64,000 nucleotides of DNA from assembly GCF_003054555.1 (NCBI RefSeq), contig NZ_CP026304.1, positions 7,192,001 through 7,256,000 on the forward strand. Direction: 5' to 3'. The notes beneath the pieces are model-generated. The model was not told where the DNA came from. It made no database searches and saw nothing but the letters and a program-made list of their open reading frames with translations. This document shows positions 1 to 9,167 of the stretch, one piece after another. Source of the stretch: Streptomyces lunaelactis. GTDB lineage: Bacteria > Actinomycetota > Actinomycetes > Streptomycetales > Streptomycetaceae. Made by a program: the position numbers and the translations under genes. Position 1 is the stretch's first letter. Every line of letters begins with the position of its first letter.

Positions 1-225
1 GAGTTGGTGGGGGAGCCCCCGATGGCGTACCTCACCGGCTGGCGGCTGGCGCTCGCCGCGGATCTGCTGCGGGAGACGGACGCGACGGTCGAGGCGGTGG
101 CCAGGAAGGTCGGCTACAGCGGCTCGTTCGCGCTGAGCGCCGCCTTCAAACGAGTACGCGGCGTCAGTCCGCAGGAGCACCGAACAGGTGCTCTTTTGCG
201 GGAACGGCAACAACGCTTGCCGTGA
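1..225 (+). CDS. AraC-family transcriptional regulator, C-terminal fragment
   Basis: This is the 3' end of a gene that begins before the window; the frame is open from base 1. The 74 visible residues are the C-terminal half of an AraC/XylS DNA-binding domain. The first helix-turn-helix end is seen as MAYLTGWRLALAADLLRET, then the second helix-turn-helix with the family signature around VARKVGYSGSFALSAAFKR and VSPQEHR. The family binds DNA as an activator or repressor. The effector domain lies outside the window, so the target is unknown. The next gene, a methyltransferase, starts 27 bases downstream on the same strand. Confidence 0.85.
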   Translation, partial: ELVGEPPMAYLTGWRLALAADLLRETDATVEAVARKVGYSGSFALSAAFKRVRGVSPQEHRTGALLRERQQRLP

Positions 226-252
226 CGGCACGGGCCGCGCGACGCTGGGGCC

Positions 253-1116
253 ATGAGCAATCATCACGACACGACGCACATCGACTGGGACGAGATGGGC
301 CCGCTGCTGGAGCGCGGGGCGGAGCTGCAGAGTCCCCTGTACCGGCAGGCGGCGGCCTGGCTCGGTGAGCTGCTGCCGGCGGCCGGTATCCGGCGGATCC
401 TGGACATCGGCAGTGGTCCCGGCGTGCTCACCTCGCTGCTCGCGGAGGCGTTCCCGCACGCCGAAGTGGTCGCCGTGGACGCCACGCCGCCGCTCCTGGA
501 ACGGGCGCGCATCCGGGCCGAGCGCGCCGGTTTCGGTGACCGCGTCCGTACGCAGTACGCCGAACTCCCCAGCAATCTGGATGAGTTGGGCGAGGCGGAC
601 CTGGTCTGGGCGGGCCACTCGGTGCATCACATCGGCGACCAGCGCGCCGCTCTCAGCGACCTCGCCCGGCTGCTGCGCCCGGGCGGAGTGCTCGCGGTGG
701 TCGAGGGCGGACTGCCCACCCGCCATCTGCCGCGCGACATCGGCATCGGCCGCCCGGGTCTGGAGGGCAGGCTGGACGCGGCCGCGGGGGAGTGGTTCAT
801 CCAGATGCGGGCGGAGCTGCCCGGTACGAAGGACGAGGTGGAGGACTGGCGGGCGCTGCTGGCGGCCGGAGGACTCACGCCGAGCGGGACGCGCTCCTTC
901 CTGCTCGACATCCCGGCGCCGGTCCCGGAGGCAGTCGGCGAACAGCTCGTCTCCGCCTTCGCCTGGCAGCGCAAGATCCTGGACGGCCGGCTCGCGGCCG
1001 ACGACCTGGCCGTACTCGACCGGCTGCTGGACGCGGACGACCCGCAGGGCCTTCGGCACCGGGCGGACGCGTATCTGCTCACGGCACACACGGTGCACAC
1101 CGCCCGCCGGGGCTGA
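253..1116 (+). CDS. Class I SAM-dependent methyltransferase
   Basis: The 287-residue protein has a Rossmann-type methyltransferase fold. Motif I is ILDIGSGPG at residues 49-57, an acidic post-I strand ends in VVAVDAT near 74-80, and LLRPGGVLAVVEGG is the usual post-III strand. Such enzymes transfer the methyl group of S-adenosylmethionine to small molecules. The substrate cannot be read from the sequence. The ATG at 253 is the first good start after the AraC gene. The following small repeat-protein gene starts 20 bases after the stop, so the two are probably co-transcribed. The C-terminal third is less conserved and may carry the acceptor specificity. Confidence 0.85.
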   Translation: MSNHHDTTHIDWDEMGPLLERGAELQSPLYRQAAAWLGELLPAAGIRRILDIGSGPGVLTSLLAEAFPHAEVVAVDATPPLLERARIRAERAGFGDRVRTQYAELPSNLDELGEADLVWAGHSVHHIGDQRAALSDLARLLRPGGVLAVVEGGLPTRHLPRDIGIGRPGLEGRLDAAAGEWFIQMRAELPGTKDEVEDWRALLAAGGLTPSGTRSFLLDIPAPVPEAVGEQLVSAFAWQRKILDGRLAADDLAVLDRLLDADDPQGLRHRADAYLLTAHTVHTARRG

Positions 1117-1136
1117 ATCAGGGGCAGGATGGCCTC

Positions 1137-1454
1137 ATGCCCAAGCAGTCCGTTCTCTCCCTCTGGTCGAAGGACTCGGTGCTGTCGATCGGCTCGGTGG
1201 GCTCGGTGCTCTCCATCGGTTCCGTCGGGTCGGCGCTGTCCGTCGGCTCGGTCGGCAGCACCCTGTCCGTCGGCTCGATCGGCTCCGCCCAGTCGCTGTT
1301 CTCGGTGGGCTCGTGGCAGAGCACGGGGTCGCTGCTGTCCGCGCAGTCCCAGTGGTCCGTGCTCTCCTGGCGCTCGTCGCGCGGCTTCCTGGCCGCGGGG
1401 GCGATCGGCGCGGTCGCTGTTGCCGCCGGGGCCGCGCTGCTGGTCAGGAAGTGA
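1137..1454 (+). CDS. Ser-x-x triplet-repeat protein with a C-terminal membrane anchor
   Basis: From the ATG at 1137 (preceded by GGGGCAGGA) the 105-residue product has serine at every third position from residue 5 to residue 80: 26 Ser-x-x triplets without a break. The triplets form a looser 9-residue unit such as SVLSIGSVG. The x positions are mostly V, L, I, G, A and later W and Q. The last 22 residues (about 83-104) are one hydrophobic Ala/Gly/Val helix ending in LLVRK, as in a tail-anchored membrane protein. Such strict periodicity fits a small beta-solenoid or a polar zipper face, but I recognise no named family. It starts 20 bases after the methyltransferase gene and its 3' end overlaps the convergent lectin gene by 11 bases. 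Confidence 0.75.
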   Translation: MPKQSVLSLWSKDSVLSIGSVGSVLSIGSVGSALSVGSVGSTLSVGSIGSAQSLFSVGSWQSTGSLLSAQSQWSVLSWRSSRGFLAAGAIGAVAVAAGAALLVRK

Positions 1455-1902
1455 CCGGCTCCAACTGCCACCACTGACCGGGGGAGTCGGTGTCCTCCCA
1501 CTGCTGCACATTCGCGCCGTCGTCCGTGCTGCCGTCGGCGACCTCGAGCATCAGCCCGCTGATGAAGCTGACGATGGTGACGGTGCCCGGCGCGTCCAGG
1601 TGCCGCTCGATGATCCACTCCTGGGCGCCGAAGTTGTTGGCCCTCCACTGCTGGATGTCGGCGCCGTTCTCGGTCGAGGCGTTCGCGACGTCCAGCCGCT
1701 TGCCGCTGGCCGCGTTCACGAAGTGGTAGAGCCCGCTGCCGTTGGGCACGGGGTCGATCTGCCACTGCTGCGCGGGCGAGCCGCTCTCCTTGCCCTGCTG
1801 GACATTGGCGCCGCCGCCCTTGGCCCCGCCGTACACCTCGAGCAGCAGCCCGCTGCCGATATTGCGTACCAGGTAGAGCCCGGGGGCCATCTCCGTAGAC
1901 AT
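1444..1902 (-). CDS. Ricin B-type beta-trefoil lectin domain protein
   Basis: The 152-residue product is a single ricin B-type lectin domain. It shows repeated beta-trefoil subdomains with QxW-type motifs (AQQWQI, IQQWRA, VQQWED) and recurrent SGLLLEV / GKRLDV / SGLMLEV strands. Such domains bind galactose-type sugars. The longer open frame upstream has no lectin homology, so I start at the ATG at 1902 (MSTEMAPGLYLVRN). There is no signal peptide from this start. It is a stand-alone lectin module without an enzyme domain. The gene converges on the Ser-repeat gene, with an 11-base overlap of the 3' ends. Confidence 0.8.
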   Translation of the reverse strand: MSTEMAPGLYLVRNIGSGLLLEVYGGAKGGGANVQQGKESGSPAQQWQIDPVPNGSGLYHFVNAASGKRLDVANASTENGADIQQWRANNFGAQEWIIERHLDAPGTVTIVSFISGLMLEVADGSTDDGANVQQWEDTDSPGQWWQLEPVTS

Positions 1903-1981
1903 GGACCGATTGTACGAATTGAGGTCCGTGCCGATGAACCACCCACCAGGCGTGGGCGGCGCCGTCCACGCGCTGATCGAG

Positions 1982-2386
1982 TCAGTGCACCACGACGGTG
2001 ACGTGTTCCGAGGTCGTGCCGCCGCCCACCATCCGGAGCTTGTTCTGGCCCTTGAGACCGAGGTAGACACGCATCCTGTAGGTGGACCTGTGCGTGGTGT
2101 GCATCGAGGCGGGCAGCGACACCCACTGCTTGCCCTGCTTCTGCTGCAGGGTCACCTTGGTGCCGGGGGCCAGGTGTTCAGCGGTGCCGTACACCCGGAA
2201 CTGCTGCCACGCCCCGATGCTGCCGACCGTGGCTCTCGCCGTCAGCGCTGGTCGTGCGGTGACCGGCTCCGAGGCCGGGGGCGTGGGAGGTGACGGGTCG
2301 ACAACGGCCATGGCCACGCCGACGGACCCGGCCAGTACGGCTGCTGTCGCGATACCCATTACCGATGCGCGCTTGAAACGCTCCAT
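1982..2386 (-). CDS. Small exported protein, function unknown
   Basis: The 134-residue product begins MERFKRASVMGIATAAVLAGSV, a typical secretion signal (basic start, hydrophobic core, cleavage near AMA-VVD at about 27). A Pro-rich linker (DPSPPTPPASEP) follows, then a roughly 85-residue domain of predicted beta strands (VGSIGAWQQFRVYG to VTVVVH). The domain resembles the immunoglobulin-like folds used as structural modules in actinomycete exported proteins, but I cannot name a family. A good ribosome binding site, AAGGAGAG, sits 7 bases before the ATG. It lies just upstream of the lectin gene on the same strand, so both may act at the cell surface. Confidence 0.7.
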   Translation of the reverse strand: MERFKRASVMGIATAAVLAGSVGVAMAVVDPSPPTPPASEPVTARPALTARATVGSIGAWQQFRVYGTAEHLAPGTKVTLQQKQGKQWVSLPASMHTTHRSTYRMRVYLGLKGQNKLRMVGGGTTSEHVTVVVH

Positions 2387-2618
2387 GGAGCACTCTCCTT
2401 GGTGAAGGGGAACTACGGAGCGCCAAGACTAGGCATATGGCAAGAAAATATGAGGAATCGACGCGCTTAGAGCAAAACGACCTTGGGTTGCCGTCGCCGA
2501 CGTTCCCCGCCGACTGGATTGCGCCAGGAGGAATCAGTGAGTATCGCGGGGCATCGAGTCCGGACAGCACGACGCCGCCGCCCGGAGTGAACCGGACGGC
2601 GGCGCGATACTTGGCCGG

Positions 2619-3455
2619 TCAGGCGCCGTACGCGAACGTCGCCGGGTCGGGGCCGAGCCGCTTGCCCTCGTCCAGCGCCGCGAACGCGGCCAGGTCGTCG
2701 GCGTCCAGCTCGAAGTCGAAGACGTCGAGGTTCTCCCGGATCCGGGACGGGGTCACGGACTTGGGGATCACCACATTGCCGATCTGCAGATGCCAGCGCA
2801 GCACCGCCTGGGCCGGCGTCCTGCCGTGCTTCTGCGCGATCGCGACGACCGTCGGGACCTCGAGGAGGCCCCTGCCCGAGCCCAGCGGGGACCAGGCCTC
2901 GGTCGCGATGCCGTGCTTCGCGTGGTAGGCGCGGAGCTCGGCCTGCTGGAGCTGCGGGTGCAGCTCGATCTGGTTCACGGCCGGCACGACCGAGGTCTCG
3001 CCCATGAGGCGCTCGAGGTGCTCCGGGAGGAAGTTCGAGACGCCGATCGCCTTGGCGCGGCCGTCCGCGTGGATCTTCTCGAAGGCCTTGTAGGTGTCCA
3101 CGTAGGTGCCCTTGGACGGCAGCGGCCAGTGGATCAGGTACAGGTCGATGTGGTCGACGCCCAGCTTGTCCAGCGAGGCGTCGAAGGCGCGCAGCGTCGC
3201 ATCGTATCCGTGGTCGGGATTCCAGAGCTTCGTGGTGATGAAGAGGTCCTCGCGGGCGACACCGGAGGCGGCGACGGCACGGCCGGTGCCCTCTTCGTTC
3301 TCGTAGGCGGCGGCGGTGTCGATGCTGCGGTACCCGGCCTCCAGGGCCGTGGCAACCGCCTTCGCCGCCTCGTCGTCGGGCACCTGCCAGACGCCGAAGC
3401 CGAGCTGCGGCATCGCGACGCCATTGTTGAGGGAGATTGAGGGGACCTTGCTCAC
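2619..3455 (-). CDS. Aldo/keto reductase
   Basis: This 278-residue protein has the length and motifs of NADPH-dependent aldo/keto reductases (AKR5-like, 2,5-diketo-gluconate reductase group). The catalytic tetrad is visible as Asp46, Tyr51, Lys76 and His109, in SIDTAAAYENE, TTKLW and LYLIHW. The C-terminal cofactor segment VIPKSVTPSRIRENLDVFDF is present. It reduces aldehydes or ketones in the cytosol; the substrate is not predictable. The start is GTG at 3455, about 9 bases after AAGGATC. It stands alone, with 140 bases to the acyl-CoA synthetase gene upstream. Confidence 0.9.
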   Translation of the reverse strand: MSKVPSISLNNGVAMPQLGFGVWQVPDDEAAKAVATALEAGYRSIDTAAAYENEEGTGRAVAASGVAREDLFITTKLWNPDHGYDATLRAFDASLDKLGVDHIDLYLIHWPLPSKGTYVDTYKAFEKIHADGRAKAIGVSNFLPEHLERLMGETSVVPAVNQIELHPQLQQAELRAYHAKHGIATEAWSPLGSGRGLLEVPTVVAIAQKHGRTPAQAVLRWHLQIGNVVIPKSVTPSRIRENLDVFDFELDADDLAAFAALDEGKRLGPDPATFAYGA

Positions 3456-3595
3456 GAGCGGTCGATCCTTAGGTCGTCGGTCGGTAATCCAGCGCTAACT
3501 GGTACTGCCAGCATTAACGATCACCCTCTCGGACGCATTCCCGGTCCCGAAGTTGGCCTGATACTGCTCCGGCCTTGTCTGTCAGAAGCGCGACC

Positions 3596-5419
3596 TCAGC
3601 TGTAGAGGGCGTCCACCTCGACCGCGTACGCCGACTCGATCGCCTTGCGCTTGAGCTTGAGCGAGGGGGTCAGCAGTCCGTGCTCCTCGCTGAAGGGGTG
3701 CGCCAGTATCCGGAACGTACGGATCGACTCGGCCTTCGACACCAGGGTGTTGGCGGCCACCACCGCCCGCCGGATCTCCTTCTCCAGATCCGGGTCCCGC
3801 ACCAGGTCGGCCGCCGGGAGCGGGGGCTTGCCCTGCATGGCCAGCCAGTGGTCGATGGCCTCCTGGTCGACGGTGACCAGTGCCGCGACGTACGGACGGT
3901 CGTTGCCGACCACGATGCACTGCGACACCAGCGGATGGTTGCGCACCCGCTCCTCCAGGCCCACGGGCGAGACGCTCTTGCCGCTCGAGGTCACCAGGAT
4001 CTCCTTCTTGCGCCCGGTGATGGTCAGATAGCCGTCCTCGTCGAGCGCGCCGAGGTCCCCGGTGGCCAGCCAGCCGTCGTGCAGTACGGCGTCGGTGGCC
4101 TTCGGGTCACCGAGGTACCGGGCGAAGATGTGAGGGCCGTGCAGCCACACCTCGCCGTCCTCCGCGATGTGCACCGTGGTGCCGGGGATCGGCTGGCCGA
4201 CCGTGCCGTAGCGCGTGCGCTCCGGCGGGTTCGCCGTCGCCGCCGCGCTGGACTCGGTGAGTCCGTACCCCTCGAAGACGGTGACGCCGGCGCCCTCGAA
4301 GAAGAGGCCGAGCCGCCGGTTCATGCCCGAGCCGCCGGACATGGCGTGCCGCACCCGGCCGCCCATCGCGTCGCGGACCTTCCCGTACACGAGCTTCTCG
4401 AAGAGCTGGTGCTGTATCCGCAGCGCGGCCGAAGGCCCGGGGCCGAGTCCGAAGGCCCGGTGCTCCATGGCCTCCGCGTACTTCACCGCGACCTCGACCG
4501 CCTTGTCGAAGGGGCCCGTCTTGCCGCCCGCCTCCGCCTTGCGGCGCGCGGCGTTGAAGACCTTCTCGAAGATGTACGGCACGGCCAGGATGAACGAGGG
4601 CCGGAACGCGGCCAGATCGGGCAGCAGCGCGCTCGCCTGGAGTACCGGCTGGTGGCCGAGTTTGACCCGGCCGCGGATCGCCGCGATCTCGACCATCCGC
4701 CCGAAGACATGCGCCAGCGGCAGGAAGAGCAGTGTGGAGGGCTCGTCGCCCGGCTTGGAGTGGAAGACCGGCTCCCAGCGCGCCACCAGGGTCTCGGTGT
4801 CGAACATCAGGTTGGCGTGGGTGAGGACACAGCCCTTGGGGCGTCCTGTGGTGCCCGAGGTGTAGATGATCGTGGCGACGGAGTCGGGGGTCACGGCCCG
4901 CCGGTGGCGGTGCACCACGTCGTCCTCGATGTGCGCGCCCGCCTCGATGAGTTCGGGCACGGCGCCGGCGTCCAGCTGCCACAGCCGCTTCATCTGCGGC
5001 AGCCGGTCGATCACCGAGCCGATGGTCATGGCGTGGTCCTCGTGCTCCACCATGCACGCCGAGACCTCGGAGTCGTGCAGCATCCAGAAGACCTGCTCGG
5101 CGGATGAGGTGGAGTAGATGGGCACGGACTGCGCGCCGACACTCCACAGCGCGAAGTCGAAGAGGGTCCACTCGTAGCGCGTACGGCACATCAGCGCGAC
5201 CCGGTCCCCGAACCGCACCCCGTGCGCCAGCAGCCCCTTGGCCAGCGCCAGCACCTCGTCACGGAACTGGGCGGAGGTCACGTCCTGCCATTGGCCGGCC
5301 TCGTCCTTGCGCCCGAGCGCGACCCGCTGCGGGTCGTCCTGGGCATGGTCGAACACCGCATCCGCCAGTCCGCCTACCTGAGGCGCCGCGGCCATGGGTG
5401 GGACAGTGAACTCGCGCAA
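3596..5419 (-). CDS. Long-chain acyl-CoA synthetase (AMP-forming, FadD15-like)
   Basis: The 607-residue enzyme activates fatty acids with ATP and CoA. The P-loop signature IIYTSGTTGRPKG is complete, the A5-type motif GYGLTE and the DGWLATGDLG and LTITGRKKEI segments are present, and the C-terminal Lys motif is LTPSLKLKRKAIE. I chose the TTG start at 5419 because AAGGAG lies 7 bases before it and because LREFTVPP matches the usual N-terminus of this family. The upstream methionine at 5446 has no ribosome binding site. The tail of a related synthetase survives as a relic near 61.5 kb. Confidence 0.88.
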   Translation of the reverse strand: MREFTVPPMAAAPQVGGLADAVFDHAQDDPQRVALGRKDEAGQWQDVTSAQFRDEVLALAKGLLAHGVRFGDRVALMCRTRYEWTLFDFALWSVGAQSVPIYSTSSAEQVFWMLHDSEVSACMVEHEDHAMTIGSVIDRLPQMKRLWQLDAGAVPELIEAGAHIEDDVVHRHRRAVTPDSVATIIYTSGTTGRPKGCVLTHANLMFDTETLVARWEPVFHSKPGDEPSTLLFLPLAHVFGRMVEIAAIRGRVKLGHQPVLQASALLPDLAAFRPSFILAVPYIFEKVFNAARRKAEAGGKTGPFDKAVEVAVKYAEAMEHRAFGLGPGPSAALRIQHQLFEKLVYGKVRDAMGGRVRHAMSGGSGMNRRLGLFFEGAGVTVFEGYGLTESSAAATANPPERTRYGTVGQPIPGTTVHIAEDGEVWLHGPHIFARYLGDPKATDAVLHDGWLATGDLGALDEDGYLTITGRKKEILVTSSGKSVSPVGLEERVRNHPLVSQCIVVGNDRPYVAALVTVDQEAIDHWLAMQGKPPLPAADLVRDPDLEKEIRRAVVAANTLVSKAESIRTFRILAHPFSEEHGLLTPSLKLKRKAIESAYAVEVDALYS

Positions 5420-5625
5420 TGACCTGCTCCTTGTGACGCTCCGCACAGCGCCGTGACGCTACCCCACGGCGTCTTCGGGCGGGAGGGGCCTGCAGAACTG
5501 TGGACGAATGGCATCACCACAGGTCAGCCATAGATATCCGGCCACAGTTGGGAGGCCTGGGGCGGCGTTCTGACCGAAGAGTAAGAACCCCGCGCCCGAA
5601 TCTCCACCGAATCTGTACGGGGTGA

Positions 5626-7131
5626 TCACCGTCGCTCTACGGCGACGGGGCGATTGGTACGTACCTGCTCGGCCGGTGGCGCGGCGGACGCCCGTACCCA
5701 CACCAGCACCGCGACGCCGGCCAGCAGTCCGACGACCCCGGCGACGACCGCCGCGGTGTTCAGACCCGAGGCGAACGCCGCGCGCAGCGCCTCCTCCGCC
5801 GTCGTATGCCGCAGCACCCCCGCCCCGCCGCCCGCGAGTGTGTGCGCCGCCTCCGTCGCCCCGTCCACGCCCGCGCGCTCCAGTGAGTGGGACATCCGCG
5901 CGGTGGCGACGGTGCCGAAGACGGCCACGCCGAGTGCGTAGCCGAGCTGGCGGAAGGTGTTGACCGAGCCGCCCGCCATTCCCGCGTTCCGCGGCGGTAC
6001 GGAAGCGAGCGCCGCGCCCGCGAGCCCCGGCGAGACAAGACCCACCCCGATGCCCGCGACCGCGAGCCCCGCCGTCAGCGGCGCCCACCCCGAGTCCGCG
6101 TCCAGCACGGCCTGCCCGAGCGTTCCGGCGCCGATGAGCAGCAGTCCGCCGCCGATCACCAGCCGGTGCGGCGCGTCGTGCAGCAGCCGTCCCGACACCG
6201 CGGCCGCCACGAACGCCGTGGCGGCGAGCGGCAGCAGTGCGAGACCGGCTCCCACCGGGCTCATGCCGAGCACCGTCTGCAGCCAGATGGACGTGTACGG
6301 CAGCACCCCGAAGGCGGCCGCGTTGTAGGCCACCCCGGCCGCCATGACCGCGACGAACGACGGCCGCCGGAACAGCGACAGATCGATCAGGGGATGCGCG
6401 GCGCGGCGCTCGATCACGACGAAGGCGGCAAGCGCGAGAGCGGCCACGGAGAACGTCAGGCCCGTTCGGGACGAGGCCCAGCCCTCGGACCCGGCCCGCA
6501 CCACGCCGTACGTGGCCGCCCCGGCGAACAGCGCGAACGCCGCCGTACCCGCCCAGTCGACGCGTCGCCCGCCCGCTCGCTTCGACGGCGCGATCGCGCG
6601 CAGGGTCAGCCAGACCGCCGCAACGCTCACCGGCAGATTGATGAAGAAGATCCACCGCCACTCCAGGCTCTGCGTCAGCACTCCGCCGAGCACAGGACCG
6701 AGCGCCGCGGCCGCTCCGCTGACCGCCCCCCAGATCCCCAGCGCGAAGGAGCGGTCCCGCCCCTCGTACGCCGCGGCCAGGAGCGACAGCGTGGTGGCGA
6801 ACATCGCCGCCGCGCCGAGCCCCTGCACCCCGCGCATCGCGATGAGCGAGCCCGGTCCGGACGCCAGGCCGCAGCCGAGCGAGGCCAGAGCGAACAGCGC
6901 CGTGCCCGCCACGTACATCCGCCGGGGACCGACCACATCGGCGGCTGCCCCGGCGCCGAGCAGCAGCGCCGCCAGCACCAGCGCATAGATGTCGATCACC
7001 CACTGGAGTTCGGTGAGTGAGGCGGCAAGACCGCTCGCCATGTCGGGCAGCGCGACGATCACCACCGTCACGTCGAGCAGCAGCATGAATGTCCCCAGAC
7101 AGACCGCGATCAACGGCCTCCACTTACGCAT
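5626..7131 (-). CDS. MFS drug/metabolite exporter, DHA2 (14-TM) type
   Basis: The 501-residue product is a hydrophobic major-facilitator protein of the 14-helix DHA2/EmrB group. It starts RKWRPLIAVCLGTFMLLLDVTVV, carries the motif-A-like segment and an antiporter motif C region (AALGPVLGGVL), and ends in a short cytoplasmic tail. It should export small hydrophobic compounds by proton antiport. The ATG at 7131 is preceded by GGAGGAC; the longer frame upstream is not homologous. It is divergent from a two-domain Lrp/AsnC-like regulator, with 116 bases between the starts, so that regulator probably controls it. Confidence 0.88.
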   Translation of the reverse strand: MRKWRPLIAVCLGTFMLLLDVTVVIVALPDMASGLAASLTELQWVIDIYALVLAALLLGAGAAADVVGPRRMYVAGTALFALASLGCGLASGPGSLIAMRGVQGLGAAAMFATTLSLLAAAYEGRDRSFALGIWGAVSGAAAALGPVLGGVLTQSLEWRWIFFINLPVSVAAVWLTLRAIAPSKRAGGRRVDWAGTAAFALFAGAATYGVVRAGSEGWASSRTGLTFSVAALALAAFVVIERRAAHPLIDLSLFRRPSFVAVMAAGVAYNAAAFGVLPYTSIWLQTVLGMSPVGAGLALLPLAATAFVAAAVSGRLLHDAPHRLVIGGGLLLIGAGTLGQAVLDADSGWAPLTAGLAVAGIGVGLVSPGLAGAALASVPPRNAGMAGGSVNTFRQLGYALGVAVFGTVATARMSHSLERAGVDGATEAAHTLAGGGAGVLRHTTAEEALRAAFASGLNTAAVVAGVVGLLAGVAVLVWVRASAAPPAEQVRTNRPVAVERR

Positions 7132-7247
7132 GACGTCCTCCGTCGGAATCGGTTTCCCTGCCTGCCGTACGATCCGGGAGAAGGGGCGTGATCCAGCGGT
7201 CACGACGCGCGTGTCACCGGAATCCGACATGAGGTGCATGATCAGCG

Positions 7248-8219
7248 ATGGATTCCCACGCACTCGACGAACTCGACCTTCAGCTGCTGCACGCCCTGGA
7301 CGTCGACGGCCGGGCCCCCTTCAGCCGGATCGCCGCCGTACTCGGCGTCTCCGACCAGACGATCGCCCGCCGCTACCGGCGGCTGCGCGCCGAGGTCGGT
7401 GTGCGCGTCGTCGGAGTCCGTGACGCGGAACGCCTGGGCCAGGACCGCTGGATGCTGCGGATGCGCTGCACGCCCGACGCCGCGGACTCCATAGCCCGGG
7501 CACTCGCCCGGCGCCCCGACACCGCCTGGATCGGCCTGACGTCGGGCGGTACGGAGGTGGTCTGCATGACCGTCAGCCGTACCCGCGGAGAACACGACGA
7601 ACTGCTCCTCGGCAAGCTCCCGCGCACGCCGAGCATTGTCGAGATCCGGGCCCACCAGCTCTTGCACCGCTTCTACGGCGGGCCCTCGGGCTGGCTGGGC
7701 AAGAAGCAGGCACTCACCCCGGAACAGGCCGACGCGCTGCGCCCGGTCCACGCAGAACCGTCCGCCGCATCCGGAATCACCCCGGACGACGAGCCCCTGG
7801 TCGTCGCCCTCGAACGCGACGGCCGGGCCTCCTTCGCCGAGCTGCGGAAGGCCACCGGCCGCTCGGAGTCCGCTGTACGCCGCAGGCTCGACCAACTCCT
7901 GCGCTCGGAAGAGCTCTTCATCGACGTGCAGTTCGACCCCGAAGCCTTCGGCTACGGCACCCGCGCCCTCCTCTGGATCACCGCCGCACCCTCGGCGATG
8001 GACACCGTCGGCTGTGCCATCGCCCTGCACCCCGAGGTGGCCTTCGCCGGGGCGACGGCCGGTCACTGCAATCTGGTCGCGGTGATCGTCTGCCGCGACA
8101 CGGCGTCCGTCTACCGCTACCTCAACGAGGATCTGGGGCGACTGGAGGGAGTGCAGCACGTCGAGTGCACGCCGGTGCTGCGGACAGTCAAACAGCTGAC
8201 CTACGAGGAGCGTCGCTGA
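7248..8219 (+). CDS. Lrp/AsnC-family transcriptional regulator (duplicated)
   Basis: The 323-residue protein is about twice the size of a single Lrp/AsnC regulator. A first helix-turn-helix (residues about 8-50, LDLQLLHALDVDGRAPFSRIA) is followed by a ligand-sensing RAM-like domain. A second helix-turn-helix (about 180-225, FAELRKATGRSESAVRRRLDQLL) is followed by another RAM-like domain. Duplicated forms are common in actinomycetes. They sense amino acids or related effectors and bind DNA as oligomers. The gene is divergent from the MFS exporter, its likely target. Its 3' end overlaps the convergent LysR gene by 32 bases. Confidence 0.88.
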   Translation: MDSHALDELDLQLLHALDVDGRAPFSRIAAVLGVSDQTIARRYRRLRAEVGVRVVGVRDAERLGQDRWMLRMRCTPDAADSIARALARRPDTAWIGLTSGGTEVVCMTVSRTRGEHDELLLGKLPRTPSIVEIRAHQLLHRFYGGPSGWLGKKQALTPEQADALRPVHAEPSAASGITPDDEPLVVALERDGRASFAELRKATGRSESAVRRRLDQLLRSEELFIDVQFDPEAFGYGTRALLWITAAPSAMDTVGCAIALHPEVAFAGATAGHCNLVAVIVCRDTASVYRYLNEDLGRLEGVQHVECTPVLRTVKQLTYEERR

Positions 8220-9108
8220 TGCTGCCCGGCGGTCGGCGGCCGGCGGGTCCGTGCAGCCGGTCGCCCGCGGCCAGCAGCGCACCGGCCAGTGCGTCCGCGG
8301 CCTCCTGAGCAGCGGAGCGGCGGCGGCCGTGCAGCAGGACGAAGTCCACCGTGCCCAGCTCCGGCAGCCCCGCGCGGTCGGGGACGGGGACCAGACCGGG
8401 CGGGACCAGGCCGCGGGTGTGGGCCATCACCCCGAGGCCCGCGCGGGCTGCGGCGACCAGGCCGCTGAGGCTGCCGCTCGTACAGGCGATGCGCCAGGGG
8501 CGGCCGTGCCGCTCCAGGACGTCCAGCGCGCGGGCCCTCGTCACGGCCGGAGGCGGGAAGAGGATCAGCGGTACGGGCCGGTCCGGGTCGAGTCGTACGC
8601 CCTCGGCCGCGATCCAGATCAGGTGATCGCGCCAGACCAGTTCGCCATGGGTGTCGTCGGCCGCCCGGCGCTTGGCCAGCACCAGATCGAGCCGGCCCGC
8701 CTCCAGCTGCTTGTGCAGGGTCCCGGAGAGCTCGACGGTGAGCTCCAGATCGACCTCGGGGTGGTCGCGGCGGAAGGACTCCAGGATCTCCGGGAGCCGG
8801 GTCAGGACGAAGTCCTCGGAGGCCCCGAAGCGGAGCCGCCCGCGCAGCCGGGTACCCGCGAAGAACGCGGACGCGCGCTCGTGCGCCTGCAGGATCGTCC
8901 GGGCGAAGCCGAGCATCGCCTCGCCGTCCTCGGTGAGCTCCACGCTGTGGGTGTCCCGGCTGAACAACTGGCGCCCGGTCGCGTCCTCCAGCCGGCGCAC
9001 ATGCTGGCTCACCGTGGACTGACGCAGGCCGAGTCGGTGGGCGGCCTGGGTGAAGCTCAAGGTCTGGGCGACCGCGAGGAACGTGCGCAGCTGTGCCGGG
9101 TCGTACAT
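8188..9108 (-). CDS. LysR-family transcriptional regulator
   Basis: The 306-residue protein has the LysR winged helix-turn-helix at residues 5-64 (LRTFLAVAQTLSFTQAAHRL, then STVSQHVRRLE and LFSRD), followed by a periplasmic-binding-protein-like effector domain beginning LRFGASEDFVLTRLPEIL. It is divergent from the bile-acid:sodium-symporter-like gene, 115 bases away, so it probably regulates that transporter. A 19-bp inverted repeat in the shared intergenic region (9168-9186) is a candidate operator or hairpin. The C-terminal 30 residues are variable. Confidence 0.9.
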   Translation of the reverse strand: MYDPAQLRTFLAVAQTLSFTQAAHRLGLRQSTVSQHVRRLEDATGRQLFSRDTHSVELTEDGEAMLGFARTILQAHERASAFFAGTRLRGRLRFGASEDFVLTRLPEILESFRRDHPEVDLELTVELSGTLHKQLEAGRLDLVLAKRRAADDTHGELVWRDHLIWIAAEGVRLDPDRPVPLILFPPPAVTRARALDVLERHGRPWRIACTSGSLSGLVAAARAGLGVMAHTRGLVPPGLVPVPDRAGLPELGTVDFVLLHGRRRSAAQEAADALAGALLAAGDRLHGPAGRRPPGSISDAPRRSAV

Positions 9109-9167
9109 ACCCCAAGACTAGCCGCCTATCGCGATCCGTGATGACAGTCAGAGTGGTGTACGGGATT

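Noticed and set aside
7149..7230. Possible palindromic operator between the MFS and Lrp-like genes
   Set aside because: GGTCACGACGCGCGTGTCACC looks symmetric at its ends, but the inner positions do not pair, so no operator is claimed.
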